Source: an uncultured Prochlorococcus sp.
Lineage (GTDB): Bacteria; Cyanobacteriota; Cyanobacteriia; PCC-6307; Cyanobiaceae
Direction of reading: 5' to 3'
Length of the DNA stretch: 45,628 bases
Assembly: GCA_902618795.1 (NCBI GenBank)
Contig: CACNCF010000006.1
Location: forward strand, 1-45,628
Part shown: one piece after another, positions 1 to 9,869 of the stretch
Layout of the letters: each line of letters starts with the position of its first letter
How positions within the stretch are numbered: position 1 is the first letter of the stretch
Notes under the pieces: model-generated
The model's database searches: none
What the model was told of the DNA's origin: nothing
Seen by the model: the letters and a program-made list of their open reading frames with translations, nothing else
Made by a program: the position numbers and the translations under genes

Positions 1-1
1 A

Positions 2-646
2 TATGTTACTTTTTCCGTTGAAGAACCAGAGTTAAATTTATCTCAACTTAATAGGTTTTTGATATCAGCAGAATCAATGGGAGTTGAAGTCTCATTAGTT
101 TTGACAAAGTGTGATTTAATTTCTGATAAAAGAAGATTATATCTACTTGATAAATTTGAGAAATGGGGTTACCAAGTAATAACTTTAAATTTACAGAAAT
201 CTGATTGCTTTAAAAATTTATTAGTCGAGGTAAAGCAAAAAGAATGTTCAATTTTTATGGGTCCATCCGGAGTTGGCAAAACTACTTTGCTAAATATGAT
301 TATTCCAGGTCTTCAAAATAGTACTTCTCCAGTTTCTAATAAAATTAAGAGAGGAAAAAATACTACTCGAAACGTTGAGTTATTTTCTATGTCGAATCAA
401 AGTTACATTGTGGATACTCCTGGTTTTAATATGCAACCTCTAGAGGTTGATATTAAATTGTTACCAAATCTTTATTCAGAAATATATAAACAGGTAGTCG
501 AAGAAGGAATTAAGTGTAAATTTCGTAACTGCTTACATTTAAACGATGAGGGATGTAATTTAAATAAATCTTTCGAAAGATATTCTTTTTATAAAGAAAT
601 GATTGAGTCTTCTAAGAGTCACTATTATCAAAACCAGGAAGATTGA
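2..646 (+). CDS. rsgA: Ribosome small-subunit GTPase RsgA, 3' part
   Basis: Circularly permuted GTPase that helps mature the 30S ribosomal subunit. The frame is open to the left edge, so the N-terminus (OB domain) lies outside the window. The permuted motif order is visible: the G4 motif TKCD comes first, then the P-loop GPSGVGKTT, then G3 DTPGF, which is diagnostic for RsgA/YjeQ. A C-terminal zinc cluster follows ([14 protein letters not shown], Cys/His spacing typical of the family). The last 35 bases overlap the 3' end of the convergent ybaB gene. Identity is secure; only the start is missing. Confidence 0.95.
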   Translation, partial: YVTFSVEEPELNLSQLNRFLISAESMGVEVSLVLTKCDLISDKRRLYLLDKFEKWGYQVITLNLQKSDCFKNLLVEVKQKECSIFMGPSGVGKTTLLNMIIPGLQNSTSPVSNKIKRGKNTTRNVELFSMSNQSYIVDTPGFNMQPLEVDIKLLPNLYSEIYKQVVEEGIKCKFRNCLHLNDEGCNLNKSFERYSFYKEMIESSKSHYYQNQED

Positions 647-962
647 GATTTAATCCACCCGTCAAATCATTCATCCTTTCTTTCATAGTTGTAGTTGATA
701 ATTCATGAGCTTTTTGGATAGCTTGTAGAATATTTTGCTCTATTAGTTCTTTATTTGCATTTAAGATATTTTCTTGTACTTCTACCTTTAAAGGAAGTTG
801 GTTTCCACTAATCCAAACTTTTATCATCTCATCATCACTTTTGCCTTCAATCTCCATATTTTCAAGTTCATCTTGTAATTTTTGAGCATCTTGCTGAATT
901 TGTTTAGCTTTCTTAAAAGCTTCTGTTAGTTGTCCAAAGTTAGGAAGTCCAAAACCCGCCAT
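612..962 (-). CDS. YbaB/EbfC family nucleoid-associated protein
   Basis: Small (116 aa) DNA-binding nucleoid-associated protein of the YbaB/EbfC family. The start [12 protein letters not shown] is followed by a helix rich in K/Q/E (about residues 15-40), then the family's beta-rich core with a V-W-I-S-G-N-type strand, and a C-terminal helix ending in [10 protein letters not shown]. Length matches the family. It is the last gene of the leftward run murC-murB-ybaB, 17 bp downstream of murB, and its tail overlaps rsgA from the other strand. Family members usually neighbour dnaX/recR, so the murB neighbourhood is a cyanobacterial arrangement. Confidence 0.9.
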   Translation of the reverse strand: MAGFGLPNFGQLTEAFKKAKQIQQDAQKLQDELENMEIEGKSDDEMIKVWISGNQLPLKVEVQENILNANKELIEQNILQAIQKAHELSTTTMKERMNDLTGGLNLNLPGFDNSDS

Positions 963-979
963 TTTGTAAAAACGTTTCT

Positions 980-1873
980 TTAGTTAGGATAGTCAAAACC
1001 AATCATTCTTACTTCCGGTTGCAAAAAAATCCCCTTGTTTTGTAGTACTTTTTGTTGAATTACTGTTATTAATTCATAAATATCTTTTGAACTTGCTGAA
1101 GAAGTGTTAATTATAAAATTTGAATGCATTGTAGAAATTTCAGCACCGCCAATTTTAAATCCCTTTAAACCCATATCATCAATTAATTTTGCTGCATAAT
1201 TATTTTCAGGATTTTTAAAAACACTACCAAAACTTGGTTGATGATATGGTTGTGTTTCTGTTTTTAATTTAAGGTTATTTTTGGTTGTTTGAATTAATTT
1301 TTCTAGATTTCCATTAGGTTCAAAATGTAACCTTGCACTAATAATTGTTAAATCATTTCTTTGAAAAGAGCTAAATCTATACTCAAAATTGATATCTTTT
1401 TTTTCAATTTCAAGTTTTTCAAGAGTTTTATTATTAATAACTTTTACAGAAATAAGATTTTTTGCTAGCGATAAATTACCCGTGCCAGCATTCATATAAA
1501 TTGCTCCTCCTAATGTTCCTGGAATTCCGACAGCCCATTCCCCTCCTTGTAATCCATTTTTAGCAAGAGAATTAGATAATGTTGGGAGCATTACACCTGC
1601 TTCCGCTTCAATAATTCCTGAATATGGTTCTATTTTTAGTGATTTCAATTTTTTTGTACAAATAACTAAGCCTTTTATGAAAATATTATTTATTAAAAGA
1701 TTTGAACCTGCGCCAATTATTTGACATCTTTGTTTATTTAAATTAGCCCATTTTATAAGATATGAAAGCTCTTCAACGCTTCTTGGCTCAGCAAAATATT
1801 CAGCTACTCCTCCTACTTTTATAGTTGTATAACTACTTAAATTACAGTTTTCAGAAAAAATTTTTTTATTCAT
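980..1873 (-). CDS. murB: UDP-N-acetylenolpyruvoylglucosamine reductase MurB
   Basis: Cytoplasmic FAD enzyme that reduces UDP-GlcNAc-enolpyruvate to UDP-MurNAc with NADPH, the second committed step of peptidoglycan synthesis. The FAD-binding segments GAGSNLL and [15 protein letters not shown] are clear. The C-terminal substrate domain has the FGSVFKNP segment, containing the catalytic Ser region, and ends with QPEVRMIG carrying the catalytic Glu. At 297 aa it fits the family. It lies 16 bp downstream of murC on the same strand and is probably cotranscribed with it. Confidence 0.96.
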   Translation of the reverse strand: MNKKIFSENCNLSSYTTIKVGGVAEYFAEPRSVEELSYLIKWANLNKQRCQIIGAGSNLLINNIFIKGLVICTKKLKSLKIEPYSGIIEAEAGVMLPTLSNSLAKNGLQGGEWAVGIPGTLGGAIYMNAGTGNLSLAKNLISVKVINNKTLEKLEIEKKDINFEYRFSSFQRNDLTIISARLHFEPNGNLEKLIQTTKNNLKLKTETQPYHQPSFGSVFKNPENNYAAKLIDDMGLKGFKIGGAEISTMHSNFIINTSSASSKDIYELITVIQQKVLQNKGIFLQPEVRMIGFDYPN

Positions 1874-1889
1874 AAATTAGTTATTTATT

Positions 1890-3299
1890 TTAATTATTTT
1901 TTTCATTTAAAATTGACCAGAAATTATGACAATCACCAGCTCCCATATTCAAAATTAAATCCCCTTTTTGAGTTAATTCGTAAAAATTCTTCGTAATTTC
2001 ATAATAATTATCTATGTAACTAACATTTTTATTTTTTTTATAAATCAAATCAGTAATAATTTTTGAAGTAATTTTATCTTCGTTTCTTTCTCCTGCTCCA
2101 TAAATACTTGTTACATAAATAACATCTGCTTTTGATAATTCTTCAGCGAATTCTTTATTAAATTGCTTTACTCGAGAATATCTATGAGGTTGAAATAAAG
2201 CAATTAATCTATTTTTTTGAAATTCATTATTATTTTTTTGGTTAATAAATAATCTTCCTAATTTAATCGTCTCTTTTATTTCGTTTGGGTGATGTGCATA
2301 ATCATCATATAAACTTCTTTCATCTATTTGGCCTCTAAATTCAAATCTTTTTTTTGGCAGTTTCAAATATTTTAAATTTTTCTTAATTTCTATAAAATCT
2401 ACTCCTATCATTCTGGAAGCTGCTATTGCTGCGGTGATATTGGATAGATTGTGGAGTCCTGGAATTGGAATATTTAAATTACTGATAAAATTTCCATTTT
2501 CATAATATTTTCCAATTGTATACTTTGAATTAATTTCAGTCGGAATTATTGCATATGCTACGTTTTTAACCGTAGAGTTTGACCACTTAAAATTAGAATA
2601 AAAATTTTTTCTTGAGGTTTCACAATCAAAATTAAGTAATAATTTTTTAGAGTTTTTAGCGAAACTTTTAAATGAAGATATAACTTCACTTAAATTAGAA
2701 AAGTGATCGCAATGATCAAAATCAATGTTATTGATTATTCCAATATCAGATTTATATTTGTCAATAGTCCCATCAGATTCATCAACTTCAGCTACTAAGT
2801 ATTTTGTATTTTCTAAATGACAATTAGAGTTGTAAATAGGAATTATTCCTCCAGTTATTGAAGAAGAATTACGTGTACATAACTCAAGTATCGTAGAAAG
2901 AAATGTACTAGTTGATGTTTTTCCGTGGCTGCCTGCTATCGCCAATGCAGTATAAGTGCGCATTAGCATTGCAAGTATCTCTGAACGATGTTTTATTGAT
3001 AAATGTTTTTCTTTGCAATACGAAAATTCTTCATTTTTTGGCTTGATCGCAGAGCTTACAACAAAATTAATCAATCTGTTGGCAAATTTTGAAGTAACAA
3101 ATTCAATATTTTGTCGAACTTGAGAAGTAAAGATTACTGCACCTAGTTTCTCCAATTTATTAGTTTCATCGTTTTTAACTAAATCAGATCCTGAAACTGA
3201 ACAACCTTTTTTAAGTAAACCCATTGCTAATGCTGACATCCCAATACCTCCGATCCCAATAAAATGAAAATGACTTTTCAAAAGTAATTTTTTATCCAA
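1890..3299 (-). CDS. murC: UDP-N-acetylmuramate--L-alanine ligase MurC
   Basis: ATP-dependent ligase that adds L-Ala to UDP-MurNAc in the cytoplasm. The N-terminal Rossmann-like motif GIGGIGMSALA binds the UDP substrate, the P-loop reads GSHGKTSTST, and the C-terminal domain has the Mur-ligase signature YDDYAHHPNEIK. At 469 aa it is full length. It is the first gene of the leftward murC-murB-ybaB run; its start is separated from the divergent gap2 gene by 193 bp that must hold promoters for both. Confidence 0.96.
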   Translation of the reverse strand: MDKKLLLKSHFHFIGIGGIGMSALAMGLLKKGCSVSGSDLVKNDETNKLEKLGAVIFTSQVRQNIEFVTSKFANRLINFVVSSAIKPKNEEFSYCKEKHLSIKHRSEILAMLMRTYTALAIAGSHGKTSTSTFLSTILELCTRNSSSITGGIIPIYNSNCHLENTKYLVAEVDESDGTIDKYKSDIGIINNIDFDHCDHFSNLSEVISSFKSFAKNSKKLLLNFDCETSRKNFYSNFKWSNSTVKNVAYAIIPTEINSKYTIGKYYENGNFISNLNIPIPGLHNLSNITAAIAASRMIGVDFIEIKKNLKYLKLPKKRFEFRGQIDERSLYDDYAHHPNEIKETIKLGRLFINQKNNNEFQKNRLIALFQPHRYSRVKQFNKEFAEELSKADVIYVTSIYGAGERNEDKITSKIITDLIYKKNKNVSYIDNYYEITKNFYELTQKGDLILNMGAGDCHNFWSILNEKNN

Positions 3300-3427
3300 T
3301 GTTTATCTTTTACTTAAATCAAAATAACTTCTAGGTAAAATTTTGCTAATTTTTCTTAAAAAAAAATGTTTTTTTTTCTTGAATTAATACAAAACTAGAC
3401 TTATTTGCTTAATAAAGCAAAAAAACC

Positions 3428-3456
3428 TTACGTTATTGCACAAAATTCAGTATGAT
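3428..3456 (+). promoter_or_regulatory. Possible gap2 promoter
   Basis: A TATGAT box at 3451-3456 lies 37 bp before the gap2 ATG. There is no good -35 box at 17 bp; Prochlorococcus promoters often lack one. A perfect hairpin TTGCTT-AATA-AAGCAA sits just upstream at 3405-3420. It has no U-tract on either side to make a terminator and could be an operator. Weak, sequence-only call. Confidence 0.3.
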
Positions 3457-3492
3457 CAGCAACTTAGGTTAATCAATTAGAAATTATTAGTT

Positions 3493-4515
3493 ATGACTTT
3501 GCGTGTTGCAATTAACGGCTTTGGCAGAATTGGTCGAAACTTTATGCGTTGTTGGCTTAGTAGAGGGGCTTACACCAATATTGAAGTTGTCGGAATTAAC
3601 GTTACATCAGATCCTAAGACTAATGCTCATTTATTAAAATATGACTCAGTCCTTGGTCAACTTGATGGTGTTGATATTCAATATACTGATGATACTTTTG
3701 TAATTAATAACAAGACAATTAAATGTTTCTCGGATAGAAATCCACTAAATCTCCCTTGGAAAGAATGGGGTGTAGATTTGGTTATCGAATCTACTGGAGT
3801 ATTTAATACAGACGTAGGTGCAAGTAAGCACTTAGAGGTAGGAGCAAAAAAAGTTATCTTAACTGCTCCTGGTAAAGGCGATGGTGTTGGTACTTATGTA
3901 GTTGGAGTTAATGCTGATACATATAAACATAAAGATTTCGATATTTTGAGTAATGCTAGTTGTACAACCAACTGTTTAGCTCCAGTAGTCAAAGTTTTAG
4001 ATCAAACTTTTGGAATTAATAAAGGTTTGATGACAACAATTCATAGTTATACAGGTGATCAAAGAATTTTAGATAATAGTCATAGAGATCTAAGAAGGGC
4101 TAGAGCCGCGGCTACAAACATCGTTCCTACTTCTACAGGAGCTGCAAAAGCAGTTGCTCTTGTATACCCAGAAATGAAAGGCAAATTAACTGGAATTGCA
4201 ATGAGAGTTCCAACTCCTAACGTTTCAGCAGTAGATTTTGTTTTTGAATCTTCTAAATCTGTCACAGCTGAAGAAGTCAATAATGCTCTCAAGGAAGCTT
4301 CTATAAGTACAATGAAAGGCATTATTAAGTACGGAGATGAACCATTAGTATCAAGCGATTATGCTGGTACCAATGAATCATCAATTGTAGATAGTGATCT
4401 TACTATGTGTATCGGAGATAACCTTGTAAAGGTGCTTGCATGGTATGACAATGAATGGGGTTATAGTCAGAGAGTTGTAGATTTAGCAGAGATTGTTGCT
4501 AAAAATTGGGAGTAA
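3493..4515 (+). CDS. gap2: Glyceraldehyde-3-phosphate dehydrogenase, NADP-type (Gap2)
   Basis: Calvin-cycle and gluconeogenic GAPDH of cyanobacteria. The NAD(P)-binding start [10 protein letters not shown], the catalytic block [12 protein letters not shown] (Cys157) and the C-terminal WYDNEWGYS are all present; 340 aa is full length. After the second beta strand the sequence reads [11 protein letters not shown]. The Thr-Ser in place of the Asp found in NAD-only enzymes is typical of Gap2 proteins that accept NADP. It is a single-gene unit whose stop codon directly abuts the stop of convergent thiL, leaving no terminator spacer. Confidence 0.97.
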   Translation: MTLRVAINGFGRIGRNFMRCWLSRGAYTNIEVVGINVTSDPKTNAHLLKYDSVLGQLDGVDIQYTDDTFVINNKTIKCFSDRNPLNLPWKEWGVDLVIESTGVFNTDVGASKHLEVGAKKVILTAPGKGDGVGTYVVGVNADTYKHKDFDILSNASCTTNCLAPVVKVLDQTFGINKGLMTTIHSYTGDQRILDNSHRDLRRARAAATNIVPTSTGAAKAVALVYPEMKGKLTGIAMRVPTPNVSAVDFVFESSKSVTAEEVNNALKEASISTMKGIIKYGDEPLVSSDYAGTNESSIVDSDLTMCIGDNLVKVLAWYDNEWGYSQRVVDLAEIVAKNWE

Positions 4516-5502
4516 TTAAAAGTGTTTGAAAGGTGTGTTATTAAATAATTTGTTTTTTTTATTATCTTTCAATTCTATTGATGGTTCACCATCAGTAAAA
4601 AAACCAATTTCATTAATATCTTTATCAAGTTTAGATAAATTTTCTGCCCATTTTTTGGGCAATGAGAATATTAATTCATAATCTTCTCCTCCAAAAAAAT
4701 AGTATTCGTCCCATTTATCTCCTTCAGGCCAATCCTTATCTTTAGGTATTTTCTCATAGTTTATGATCGCTTTGCAGTTGCTAGCTATTGCTAAATCTTG
4801 TAAGGCTTGAAATAGGCCATCACTGCTATCAGTACATCCGATTCTCCTTATATTTTTATTAGAGCGAGTTTTGAGGAGATTATTTAGAAAATTTGGGTAA
4901 ACTCTAGGCCGACAAAAGTGTTCAATAGACTTAATGATTAATCTTTCATTAAGAGAAAATTCATTTTCGAAATTAATTTTATTTTGTATCAAAAATCCCA
5001 GTTTGCTAAGACCATGAATTCCTGTAGTTAAGATTATATCTCCTGGTTTACATGCGTTTCTTCTTAATTCAAGCTCACCTTGAATTCCAAAGGCCGTAAT
5101 TGAAATAATTTTTTCATTCCCCTTTGAGCAATCTCCCCCTAGAATCAATCCGCCATATTCTTTTAATGCTTTATTTATTCCTTTGTATACTTCTTCAACC
5201 CAAATCCACTCAGTTCTAACAGGTAGAACTAGGCTTATTGTAATACCAATAGTTTTCTTGCTTCCACTAGATAATAAGTCAGAGATGTTGCTTACAACTG
5301 CTTTCCACCCAAGGTCTTGAGGACAAATACTAATGTCATTGAAATGAACATTTTCTACTAAAGAATCAGTATTAACAAGTAAATTTTCATTTTTAGGTTT
5401 GATTAAAGCGCAATCATCTGAAACTTGATTTTTAGGCATAAATTTTCCTAGCCTATTTATTAATTCTTTTTCCCCTATATCTTCTAATATTTCTTTACGC
5501 AT
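4516..5502 (-). CDS. thiL: Thiamine-monophosphate kinase ThiL
   Basis: Phosphorylates thiamine monophosphate to the active diphosphate. PurM/ThiL-superfamily motifs are visible: DDCALI near the N-terminus, NTDSLVENVHF, GGDCSKGN, and TDSSDGL in the C-terminal half, which supply Mg-ATP ligands. At 328 aa it has the usual length. Its start overlaps the end of the upstream cyclophilin gene by 8 bp, so the two are probably translationally coupled. Stop-to-stop contact with gap2. Confidence 0.94.
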   Translation of the reverse strand: MRKEILEDIGEKELINRLGKFMPKNQVSDDCALIKPKNENLLVNTDSLVENVHFNDISICPQDLGWKAVVSNISDLLSSGSKKTIGITISLVLPVRTEWIWVEEVYKGINKALKEYGGLILGGDCSKGNEKIISITAFGIQGELELRRNACKPGDIILTTGIHGLSKLGFLIQNKINFENEFSLNERLIIKSIEHFCRPRVYPNFLNNLLKTRSNKNIRRIGCTDSSDGLFQALQDLAIASNCKAIINYEKIPKDKDWPEGDKWDEYYFFGGEDYELIFSLPKKWAENLSKLDKDINEIGFFTDGEPSIELKDNKKNKLFNNTPFKHF

Positions 5503-6586
5503 TTAATTTAAGGTTTTCAATCCCTTCTAAAACATTAATCGAAATTATTGTGTCATCTTTAGTAAGCTCTTCTAATACATCAAATCCATCTACAACATAA
5601 CCAAAGGCAGCATTCCTCCCGTCAATTAAATTACGACCCGCTGGATTTAATTCTGCTTCATATAAAAAGAAGAAAAATTGCGATGACCCATCATTAACTG
5701 CGGCATTCGAATGGGACCATCCTAGAGTTCCAAGTGTTGCAAAAGGTAATGTTGGCGTCTCTGTGTAAAGACCTAAATCTTCAAAAGTTTGATTGTAAAA
5801 AGTATCTTGTTCATCAGGAATTCTTATTTCTAAGGGAACGTGACGTTCTTCGTTTGTTTCAGGATCTATGTAACCAATATCATCACCAATCGGATCACCT
5901 GTTTGCAGTACAAAAAATTCTTCTGCTCTGTTAATGGGTAAATCTTTGTAGAAGTTTTTTGAAGATAAATCAATAAATGCTCCTGCTGTAAGTGGGGCGT
6001 TAAATCCATCCACAATTGCTTGCATATCTCCTTTGGAAGTTTTTATATTGACTTTTGCTCTGCCCAGTAATCTTGGTAAATTATCAAATTCCTGGGGAAT
6101 AGAGTATGGAAATTCTTTTGGCAGAAAATATTCTTCTAATCCTCCTATTTTATCTAAAGCATTTCTTCGAGTCGCTATAAACGAGTATTTATCCTTTGAT
6201 TTAGAGTAATCTTGAAGGCTATCAAAATTTTCTTTGAGTTCTAAAAATGTTTTTTCAGCAATCTTCTTTTTATCTTTTGGTAATTCTTGAATAATTTTAC
6301 TTTGGTATTTTTTTTGCAAAGATTGACATTTTGTAACAGTTTTCGTAAGAGCGGGCCATCTTCCCCCTCTTACAAGGTCACTAGTTTCTTCCAATTTGTG
6401 TTGAATTTCTTGTAACTCAACTTGCTTGATAGGGAGTGCGTTTCTGAGGATTGCATTAGGGTCTTTTACTGCATTTCCAGTAGGTAAATCAGCTAATACT
6501 TGAATAGGTTTTAAAAGAAAAACCTGTAAAATTACAATCGATAGAATTAAGAAAAGTTTGTTCTGATTTGATAAGAATTTTTGCAT
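5495..6586 (-). CDS. Lumenal cyclophilin-type peptidyl-prolyl isomerase, CYP38/TLP40-like
   Basis: 363-aa exported protein. An N-terminal signal segment (about residues 10-33, hydrophobic LFLILSIVILQVFLL, ending VLA-D) points to the thylakoid lumen or periplasm. Residues about 45-170 form a helical region like that of plant CYP38/TLP40, and residues about 175-360 are a cyclophilin-like domain containing the block SSQFFFFLYEAELNPAGRN and the ending FGYVVDGFDVLEEL. In plants CYP38 supports photosystem II assembly and its isomerase activity is doubtful; a similar role here is inference. It overlaps thiL by 8 bp. Only 44 bp separates its start from divergent efp. Confidence 0.88.
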   Translation of the reverse strand: MQKFLSNQNKLFLILSIVILQVFLLKPIQVLADLPTGNAVKDPNAILRNALPIKQVELQEIQHKLEETSDLVRGGRWPALTKTVTKCQSLQKKYQSKIIQELPKDKKKIAEKTFLELKENFDSLQDYSKSKDKYSFIATRRNALDKIGGLEEYFLPKEFPYSIPQEFDNLPRLLGRAKVNIKTSKGDMQAIVDGFNAPLTAGAFIDLSSKNFYKDLPINRAEEFFVLQTGDPIGDDIGYIDPETNEERHVPLEIRIPDEQDTFYNQTFEDLGLYTETPTLPFATLGTLGWSHSNAAVNDGSSQFFFFLYEAELNPAGRNLIDGRNAAFGYVVDGFDVLEELTKDDTIISINVLEGIENLKLNA

Positions 6587-6630
6587 AGCACTCTTGCAGG
6601 TTTATGATCCTTGGGGGATGTAATACAGGA

Positions 6631-7191
6631 ATGATTTCCAGTAACGATTTTCGCACAGGTACTACCATCGAATTGGATGGACAAGTTTGGCGTGTTGTAG
6701 AATTTCTACATGTCAAGCCTGGTAAGGGTTCTGCTTTTGTACGAACAAAATTAAAATCAGTTCAAAGCGGCAACGTTGTTGAAAAAACTTTTCGAGCCGG
6801 AGAATCAGTACAGCAGGCTATCCTTGAGAAGTCTAACCTGCAGCATACTTATGTGGAGTCTGGTGATTATGTTTTTATGGACATGACAAGTTTTGAAGAG
6901 ACAAGACTCACCTCTGAACAAATAGGTAAAGGCGCAAAGTATTTGAAAGAGGGAATGGAGGTTAATGTAATTTTCCATAATGGTAAAGTTTTAGAAGTAG
7001 AACTTCCAATATCTATTACTTTGAAAGTTACAGAAACTGATCCAGGAGTTAAAGGTGACACTGCTAGTGGGGGCACGAAACCAGCTATTCTGGAGACAGG
7101 TGCTCAAGTTATGGTTCCTTTATTTATTTCTGTGGGAGAAATGATTAAAGTTGATACTCGAAATGACACTTATCTTGGACGTGAAAATTAA
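6631..7191 (+). CDS. efp: Translation elongation factor P
   Basis: EF-P relieves ribosomes stalled on proline stretches. The product from ATG 6631 starts [10 protein letters not shown] and is 186 aa, the standard length. An in-frame ATG at 6604 would add nine unconserved residues and nearly touch the divergent cyclophilin start, so 6631 is preferred. The modified loop reads [10 protein letters not shown], with the family's Lys at its tip; the C-terminus has the EF-P signature around [17 protein letters not shown]. The stop overlaps the accB start (TAATG), indicating a two-gene unit. Confidence 0.97.
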   Translation: MISSNDFRTGTTIELDGQVWRVVEFLHVKPGKGSAFVRTKLKSVQSGNVVEKTFRAGESVQQAILEKSNLQHTYVESGDYVFMDMTSFEETRLTSEQIGKGAKYLKEGMEVNVIFHNGKVLEVELPISITLKVTETDPGVKGDTASGGTKPAILETGAQVMVPLFISVGEMIKVDTRNDTYLGREN

Positions 7192-7697
7192 TGGCTATGA
7201 AATTAGATCATGATGACTTAGATCGCTTAATAGAGAAGATCTCTACAAGTGATATACAAGAGTTCTCGCTAGAGGGAGAAGACTTTAAACTCGAAATAAA
7301 AAGGAATGTATTTGATCAGAATCAAGTTATTAATAATTTAGTTTCTAATACTTCATTTGATAAGCAGACAATTGCTAATCAAAAAACTATTAATGATAAT
7401 ATACCCGTTGTTAATGAGCCTGAAGCACCTCAGGTGGCACCCCCAGGACGTTCTGACCTAACTGAAATTACTTCTCCAATGGTTGGGACATTTTATAGGG
7501 CTGCAGCGCCTGGAGAGGAGCCATTTGTCGAAGTAGGAAATAACGTTAAGGTCGGTCAAACTATTTGTATTTTGGAAGCAATGAAGTTAATGAATGAAAT
7601 TGAATCTGAATTTAATGCTGAAATTGTAGAGATTCTCGTTGAAAATGGAACACCAGTTGAATTTGGTCAAGTTTTAATGCGTGTTAAGCAGTCTTGA
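7191..7697 (+). CDS. accB: Biotin carboxyl carrier protein of acetyl-CoA carboxylase
   Basis: Carries biotin for acetyl-CoA carboxylase, the first step of fatty-acid synthesis. The C-terminal biotinyl domain has the canonical EAMKLM with biotin-accepting Lys132. Residues about 1-40 form the N-terminal helix domain, followed by a flexible N/Q/P-rich linker (about 45-90). Length 168 aa is typical. Start is by TAATG overlap with efp; an alternative Met lies two codons later. The efp-accB pairing is common in bacteria. The last 24 bp overlap the convergent pdxA gene. Confidence 0.96.
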   Translation: MAMKLDHDDLDRLIEKISTSDIQEFSLEGEDFKLEIKRNVFDQNQVINNLVSNTSFDKQTIANQKTINDNIPVVNEPEAPQVAPPGRSDLTEITSPMVGTFYRAAAPGEEPFVEVGNNVKVGQTICILEAMKLMNEIESEFNAEIVEILVENGTPVEFGQVLMRVKQS

Positions 7698-8708
7698 ATT
7701 GTTAGTCATCTCTACGGCAGCCTTAATAGCCTCAATCATGCTTTGAGATTGAGCGATTCCTTTGCCAGCAATATCAAATCCCGTTCCATGATCTGGAGAT
7801 GTTCTTATAAAAGGTAAACCGATTGTGGTATTAACTGAGTAATTAAGAGCTATCACTTTCATTGGTATTAAACCTTGATCATGATACATAGCAAGAATGC
7901 CATCATGTTTTTCAGCATTTTTGTCATTCCATGCTTTTACCGAAGAATTCCAGCAACTATCTGGTGATAAAGGGCCAAATAATCTAATATTTTTATTCTT
8001 CTCATGCCACGTAATTAATGCATCATTGAGCCAATCCTTTTCTTCATGACCTAAAAGACCTTCTTCGCCGGCATGAGGGTTTAATCCTGCGACTTTTAAA
8101 GTAGGTTTATCAGTATAGGTATTACAAAAATCTTTGAAAAGATCCAATTTAGAGTGGATTAATTCTGTAGTTAATTTCTTGGGAACCTCAGAAAGGGATA
8201 TGTGGGTTGTAGCTAGTAAAGTATTAAATCTCCAACCTGTAATTGGTGATTTTGCTGTAAATAACATTCCAACCTTTTTTACTCCGCATTCTTTTGCTAA
8301 TACTTCAGTTTGACCAGAGAAGTAATGACCTGCTAGAGACCAAGATTTCTTGCAAATTGGTCCAGTTACAAGTGCTGATTTAGGATATTTTTTTACAATT
8401 TCTATTGCTTTCGTTAAATATTGGAAACTTGAATTACCGTAACTTGATTTAGGATCATTATCTGATGCAGAAATTTCGAGATCATGTATTTTGAAATTTT
8501 TTGGATTTGCAAGGTTTTCTAATCCTAATGATCTAAGATATTCGTATGTATTTTGTAGATTTTTTTTTGATCCAACTAATATAAAATCAATATTTTTTGG
8601 TATCTGATTAGAATAAAGTGCTTTTAAAATTATTTCAGGTCCAATGCCTGACTCATCTCCAACGCTTAATACTACCTTCAATATTTTGTTTGTATTTTGT
8701 AAGTTCAT
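7674..8708 (-). CDS. pdxA: 4-hydroxythreonine-4-phosphate dehydrogenase PdxA
   Basis: NAD-dependent enzyme of the DXP-dependent pyridoxal-phosphate pathway. Recognisable blocks are GDESGIGPEI at the N-terminus, AGLNPHAGEEGLLG (metal-binding His), GPLSPDSCW, YHDQGLIPMK and TSPDHGTGFDIAG near the C-terminus. 344 aa is normal. The 3' end overlaps accB by 24 bp on the opposite strand. The SDR gene upstream on the same strand is 19 bp away, so the two may be cotranscribed. Confidence 0.95.
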   Translation of the reverse strand: MNLQNTNKILKVVLSVGDESGIGPEIILKALYSNQIPKNIDFILVGSKKNLQNTYEYLRSLGLENLANPKNFKIHDLEISASDNDPKSSYGNSSFQYLTKAIEIVKKYPKSALVTGPICKKSWSLAGHYFSGQTEVLAKECGVKKVGMLFTAKSPITGWRFNTLLATTHISLSEVPKKLTTELIHSKLDLFKDFCNTYTDKPTLKVAGLNPHAGEEGLLGHEEKDWLNDALITWHEKNKNIRLFGPLSPDSCWNSSVKAWNDKNAEKHDGILAMYHDQGLIPMKVIALNYSVNTTIGLPFIRTSPDHGTGFDIAGKGIAQSQSMIEAIKAAVEMTNNSRLLNTH

Positions 8709-8727
8709 AAAAAGGTTTAATTTATTT

Positions 8728-9606
8728 TTAACTGTTTAGATAGCAATTTTTTAAGCCTAATTTATAGTTTTTATAAATTAGTTTATATCCGAGTGTTTCG
8801 CATAAAAGTTTGTTTGAAACTCTTCTATTTTCCATCCAAAAAGATTGAGCGATGGGAGATAATTCATCTTTTACATCTTCAAATAATATTGGCTTTGGCA
8901 TTTTTAAACCAAGTAAATCGTAGCAATATTGAATAACTTCTAACTGAGAACAGGGTTCATCATCTGCAATATTAATGATTTGGTGAAATTTTAAATAATC
9001 TTTATTTTGTAATAAAAAAATTATTGCATGTGTTATGTCAGCAACATGAACTCTTGAAAATACTTGAGCTTTTTTTAAAATTACTCGAATTTTTTGATTT
9101 TTGATTGCTTCAAAAGTGGATCTTCCAGGTCCATAGATACCAGGCAATCTAAAAATTTGCACGGGCAAACTAGATTCAATCCATTTTTTTTCGCAATTTA
9201 ATCTATTAAAACTTCTTTTTTGAAAGGGATTAGGCTGATCTATCTCAGAAACCCAACCACCCTCAGTATTTCCATATACGCCTGTGGTGGATAAATATCC
9301 AACCCATTCAAGTGGTAAATCTTGTAGTTTATTTTGAAGGCTTTCTAATACTGGATCATTGCCATTTTTGTCAGGAGGAATGCAACTAAGAATATGCGTT
9401 ACTCCATCAAAAATTCTTTCATCAGGAATAACACTGTTTTCACTATTGAAAATAAAACAATTTGGATCTTTGCTCGCAGATCTTGAGCTTGTTAAAACGG
9501 TGCAACCGAATTTTCGAATAGTTTTTGCAAAATAACTACCGCTGAAACCACATCCTAAGACTAAAAATTTATTTTTATTTCCGAGTAAACTTGCAGGTTT
9601 CTTCAT
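8728..9606 (-). CDS. NAD(P)-binding SDR/epimerase family protein
   Basis: 292-aa atypical SDR of the nucleoside-diphosphate-sugar epimerase superfamily (YeeZ-like). The Rossmann motif LGCGFSGSYFAK sits at residues about 18-29. A serine/threonine-containing segment YLSTTGVYG at about 105-115 supplies the usual catalytic Tyr region, followed by FRLPGIYGPGRS. The substrate is not evident. It precedes pdxA on the same strand with a 19-bp gap and diverges from the small gene at 9639. Confidence 0.8.
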   Translation of the reverse strand: MKKPASLLGNKNKFLVLGCGFSGSYFAKTIRKFGCTVLTSSRSASKDPNCFIFNSENSVIPDERIFDGVTHILSCIPPDKNGNDPVLESLQNKLQDLPLEWVGYLSTTGVYGNTEGGWVSEIDQPNPFQKRSFNRLNCEKKWIESSLPVQIFRLPGIYGPGRSTFEAIKNQKIRVILKKAQVFSRVHVADITHAIIFLLQNKDYLKFHQIINIADDEPCSQLEVIQYCYDLLGLKMPKPILFEDVKDELSPIAQSFWMENRRVSNKLLCETLGYKLIYKNYKLGLKNCYLNS

Positions 9607-9638
9607 GTTGGGTTAGAGTAGTACATATGTATTAATTA

Positions 9639-9869
9639 ATGATGAAGACAGCTCTTAAGCCAGATTTAAAATCAAAAACTATCTGTATAAGCAAAAGTTA
9701 CACCCGTCTTATAGAGAAAGAAGTAAGTTTAGTTAATTTTAAATTCTACCAAAAGTTATTTGTCTTTCTTATTTCATTTTCGACAATTTTAATATTCCCA
9801 GAATCGCCAAAACAATTGGAAAATATATGTGAGAGTTATAACTCTAGAAAAATATGTAATGTTTGGTAG
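9639..9869 (+). CDS. Small uncharacterised protein with one hydrophobic segment
   Basis: 76-aa ORF of unknown function. A basic N-terminal third is followed by one hydrophobic segment (FYQKLFVFLISFSTILIF, about residues 37-54) and a short tail ENICESYNSRKICNVW holding two cysteines. This looks like an uncleaved signal anchor or a late signal peptide with a small Cys-containing exported tail. The stop is immediately adjacent to the stop of the convergent HNH gene, which supports it being real in a tightly packed genome. Start uncertain; two ATGs in tandem at 9639 and 9642. Confidence 0.6.
   Translation: MMKTALKPDLKSKTICISKSYTRLIEKEVSLVNFKFYQKLFVFLISFSTILIFPESPKQLENICESYNSRKICNVW

Noticed and set aside
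4080-4322. Leftward ORF inside gap2
   Set aside because: Antisense shadow of a conserved gene, with no signal for translation.
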